7,842 nt of DNA, taken from Acidobacteriota bacterium (GTDB taxonomy: Bacteria; Acidobacteriota; Terriglobia; Bryobacterales; Bryobacteraceae). The position numbers were made by a program, and so were the translations under genes. The notes under the pieces were generated by a model, which saw nothing but the letters and a program-made list of their open reading frames with translations, was not told the DNA's origin and did not search any database. Positions 6,897-7,842 of the stretch are shown here, piece after piece. Location: contig JAMCRM010000024.1 of the NCBI GenBank assembly GCA_023380575.1, positions 1 through 7,842 on the forward strand, written 5' to 3'. Position 1 is the first letter of the stretch. Each line of letters begins with the position of its first letter.

Positions 6897-7441
6897 GATA
6901 AACCCTGTTTCAGGAGCAGACCGTATCGCCGCGCACGCTCATCCCCCGCGGAAACCGGCGCATGCGCTCCCACATGGTCCTTCTCCTTGGCTACGTCAAA
7001 GCTCAGTGGCGGGCGGCCACGGCGGCTCTGCTGCTCGCCCTCACCAACCAGGTATTCGTCATGGCCGACCCGCTCATCTTCCGGCGCATCCTGGACGAAT
7101 ACGCCGTGCAGCACCAACGCCATACCCGCACGGACTTTTTCCTCGGGGTCGGCTTCTGGCTGGCTGCAATGCTGCTCGCGGTGGCCATCGCGTGGGTGGC
7201 GAAGTCTTTCCAGACCGAAATGGTCAGCCGTGTCTCCCAGAGGGTTAGCGCCCGTATGTTCGCCGACGGCATCCGCCACTCCCTCGAACTGCCCTACGCC
7301 GATTTCGAGCAGCGCCGCAGCGGGGAGACGCTGGACCGCATCAAGAAGCTCCGCTGGGACGTGGATCGTTTCCTGGCCGCCGCCGTCAATACCTTTTTCA
7401 CGGGGGTGGTAGGGGTCCTCTTCGTCATCGTGTACGCCACC

Positions 7442-7449
7442 GGGATCCC
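7442..7449. other. deletion or join point in the ABC gene at a GGATCC palindrome
   Basis: The upstream membrane-domain reading remains plausible through about 7439 (VIVYAT). The ATPase reading becomes plausible from about 7446-7449. Between them is the 8-bp palindrome GGGATCCC, containing a BamHI site and a Sau3AI/MboI GATC. It is the only GGATCC I noticed in the window. The exact join could lie a few bases to either side. Confidence 0.6.
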
Positions 7450-7842
7450 TGCAAAAGGCCGCCGCGGGGTCGCTGTTGCGGCGCGCCGGGCACGGACTCG
7501 ATACCACCATCGGAGAAGGCGGCATGCGCCTGTCCGGCGGCGAGAGACAGCGCCTCGCCATCGCCCGCGCCCTGTTGCGCCGCCCGGACCTGCTGGTATT
7601 CGACGAAGCGACCTCTTCGCTCGACTCGCTCACCGAGAAAGACGTCGGCGATACCATTCGCGCCACTCTGCTGCGGCGCAACCTCATGACCATCCTCATC
7701 GCCCACCGCCTTTCGACCGTGCTGTACGCCGGCCGCATCTACGTGCTCGAGTCCGGCCGCATCGTGCAAATCGGCAGCCACGCCGAACTCGTCGCCGCCG
7801 AAGGATTGTATAGAAGGCTATGGCTGCAGCAGTCCGGAGGGA
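7443..7842 (+). pseudogene. C-terminal half of the ABC exporter ATPase domain
   Basis: This is the downstream fragment of the broken ABC gene, read in the frame beginning GGA at 7443. It starts at the helical-subdomain stretch (SLQKAAAGSLLRRAGHGLDT). It then has the signature motif LSGGERQR (7530-7553), Walker B LLVFDEATSSLD (from 7590, with D at 7602 and catalytic E at 7605), the D-loop SSLD and the H-loop histidine at 7704-7706 in IAHRLS. The end, YRRLWLQQSGG, is typical of the last residues of such exporters, so the stop is probably only a few codons past the edge. All motifs in this half are well conserved, which argues against long decay. It may come from the same gene as the membrane half or from an adjacent paralogue fused by deletion. 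Confidence 0.85.

Larger units (their letters stand above)
6962..7842 (+). pseudogene. ABC exporter (fused membrane and ATPase domains), internally deleted and out of frame
   Basis: The first 160 residues match the start of an ABC type-1 exporter half-transporter: TM1 (about 17-38), TM2 (59-80), the cytoplasmic LPYADFEQRRSGETLDRI segment (110-126) and TM3 (138-159). At about 7442-7449 the sequence jumps to another frame that encodes the last 133 codons of a nucleotide-binding domain, open to the window end. TM4-TM6, the Walker A motif and the Q-loop are absent. Intact relatives are about 590 residues, so roughly 280-300 residues are missing. Without TM4-6 and Walker A the product could not transport. 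The original frame continues to 7813 as an Arg/His/Pro-rich tail that looks like noise. The ATG at 6962 lacks a clear Shine-Dalgarno; AGGAG at 6912-6916 has no start codon at the right distance. Real deletion and misassembly are both possible. Confidence 0.85.

Noticed and set aside
6803..7738. Minus-strand open frame (about 310 codons) opposite the rlmD end and ABC gene
   Set aside because: It is the shadow of clearly recognisable plus-strand motifs (LSGGERQR, Walker B, H-loop) and has no family features of its own.
1..7842. CRISPR array, tRNA/rRNA gene, transposase, defence or biosynthetic system
   Set aside because: No regularly spaced repeats, structural RNA signatures, transposase motifs or linked effector genes were seen. 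The window holds ordinary genes, two of them broken.

Overview
The window looks like chromosomal DNA from a GC-rich, Gram-negative-type bacterium, most likely an Acidobacteriota member of the Solibacter/Bryobacter kind. This rests on recalled family resemblance: a short protein beginning MARGWESKS, and a secreted S8 protease with PA and VPYWYG-type C-terminal domains. No 16S or other firm marker is present, so the assignment is an inference.

Layout from left to right. Positions 1-245 (minus): 5' part of a small helical protein, cut by the window edge. Positions 296-2728 (minus): a large secreted subtilisin-like protease. Positions 2729-2804: a 76-bp divergent control region. Positions 2805-3398 (plus): a secreted protein of unknown function whose 3' end overlaps the next gene by 32 bp. 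Positions 3367-4659 (minus): an MFS exporter of the EntS/MFS_3 type. Positions 4661-5650 (minus): tryptophanyl-tRNA synthetase, which lies just upstream of the MFS gene in the direction of transcription and is separated from it by one base. Positions 5680-6896 (plus): an RlmD/RumA-type 23S rRNA m5U methyltransferase with a frameshift near 6427. Positions 6962-7842 (plus): an ABC exporter gene whose first three membrane helices are joined, out of frame, to the last half of its ATPase domain. The middle of that gene is missing and the join falls on a GGATCC.

The left and middle parts are ordinary intact genes packed closely, with short divergent (76 and 29 bp) and overlapping convergent junctions. 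trpS and the MFS gene probably form a two-gene operon. The right-hand 1.4 kb carries two independent gene-breaking lesions. These may be real decay or deletion, or assembly/sequencing error near a contig end; the sequence alone cannot decide. I found no CRISPR array, transposase, RNA gene, defence island or evident new system. The points most worth a second look are the internally deleted ABC gene, the rlmD frameshift, the trpS-exporter coupling and several start sites with a -10-like box immediately upstream.
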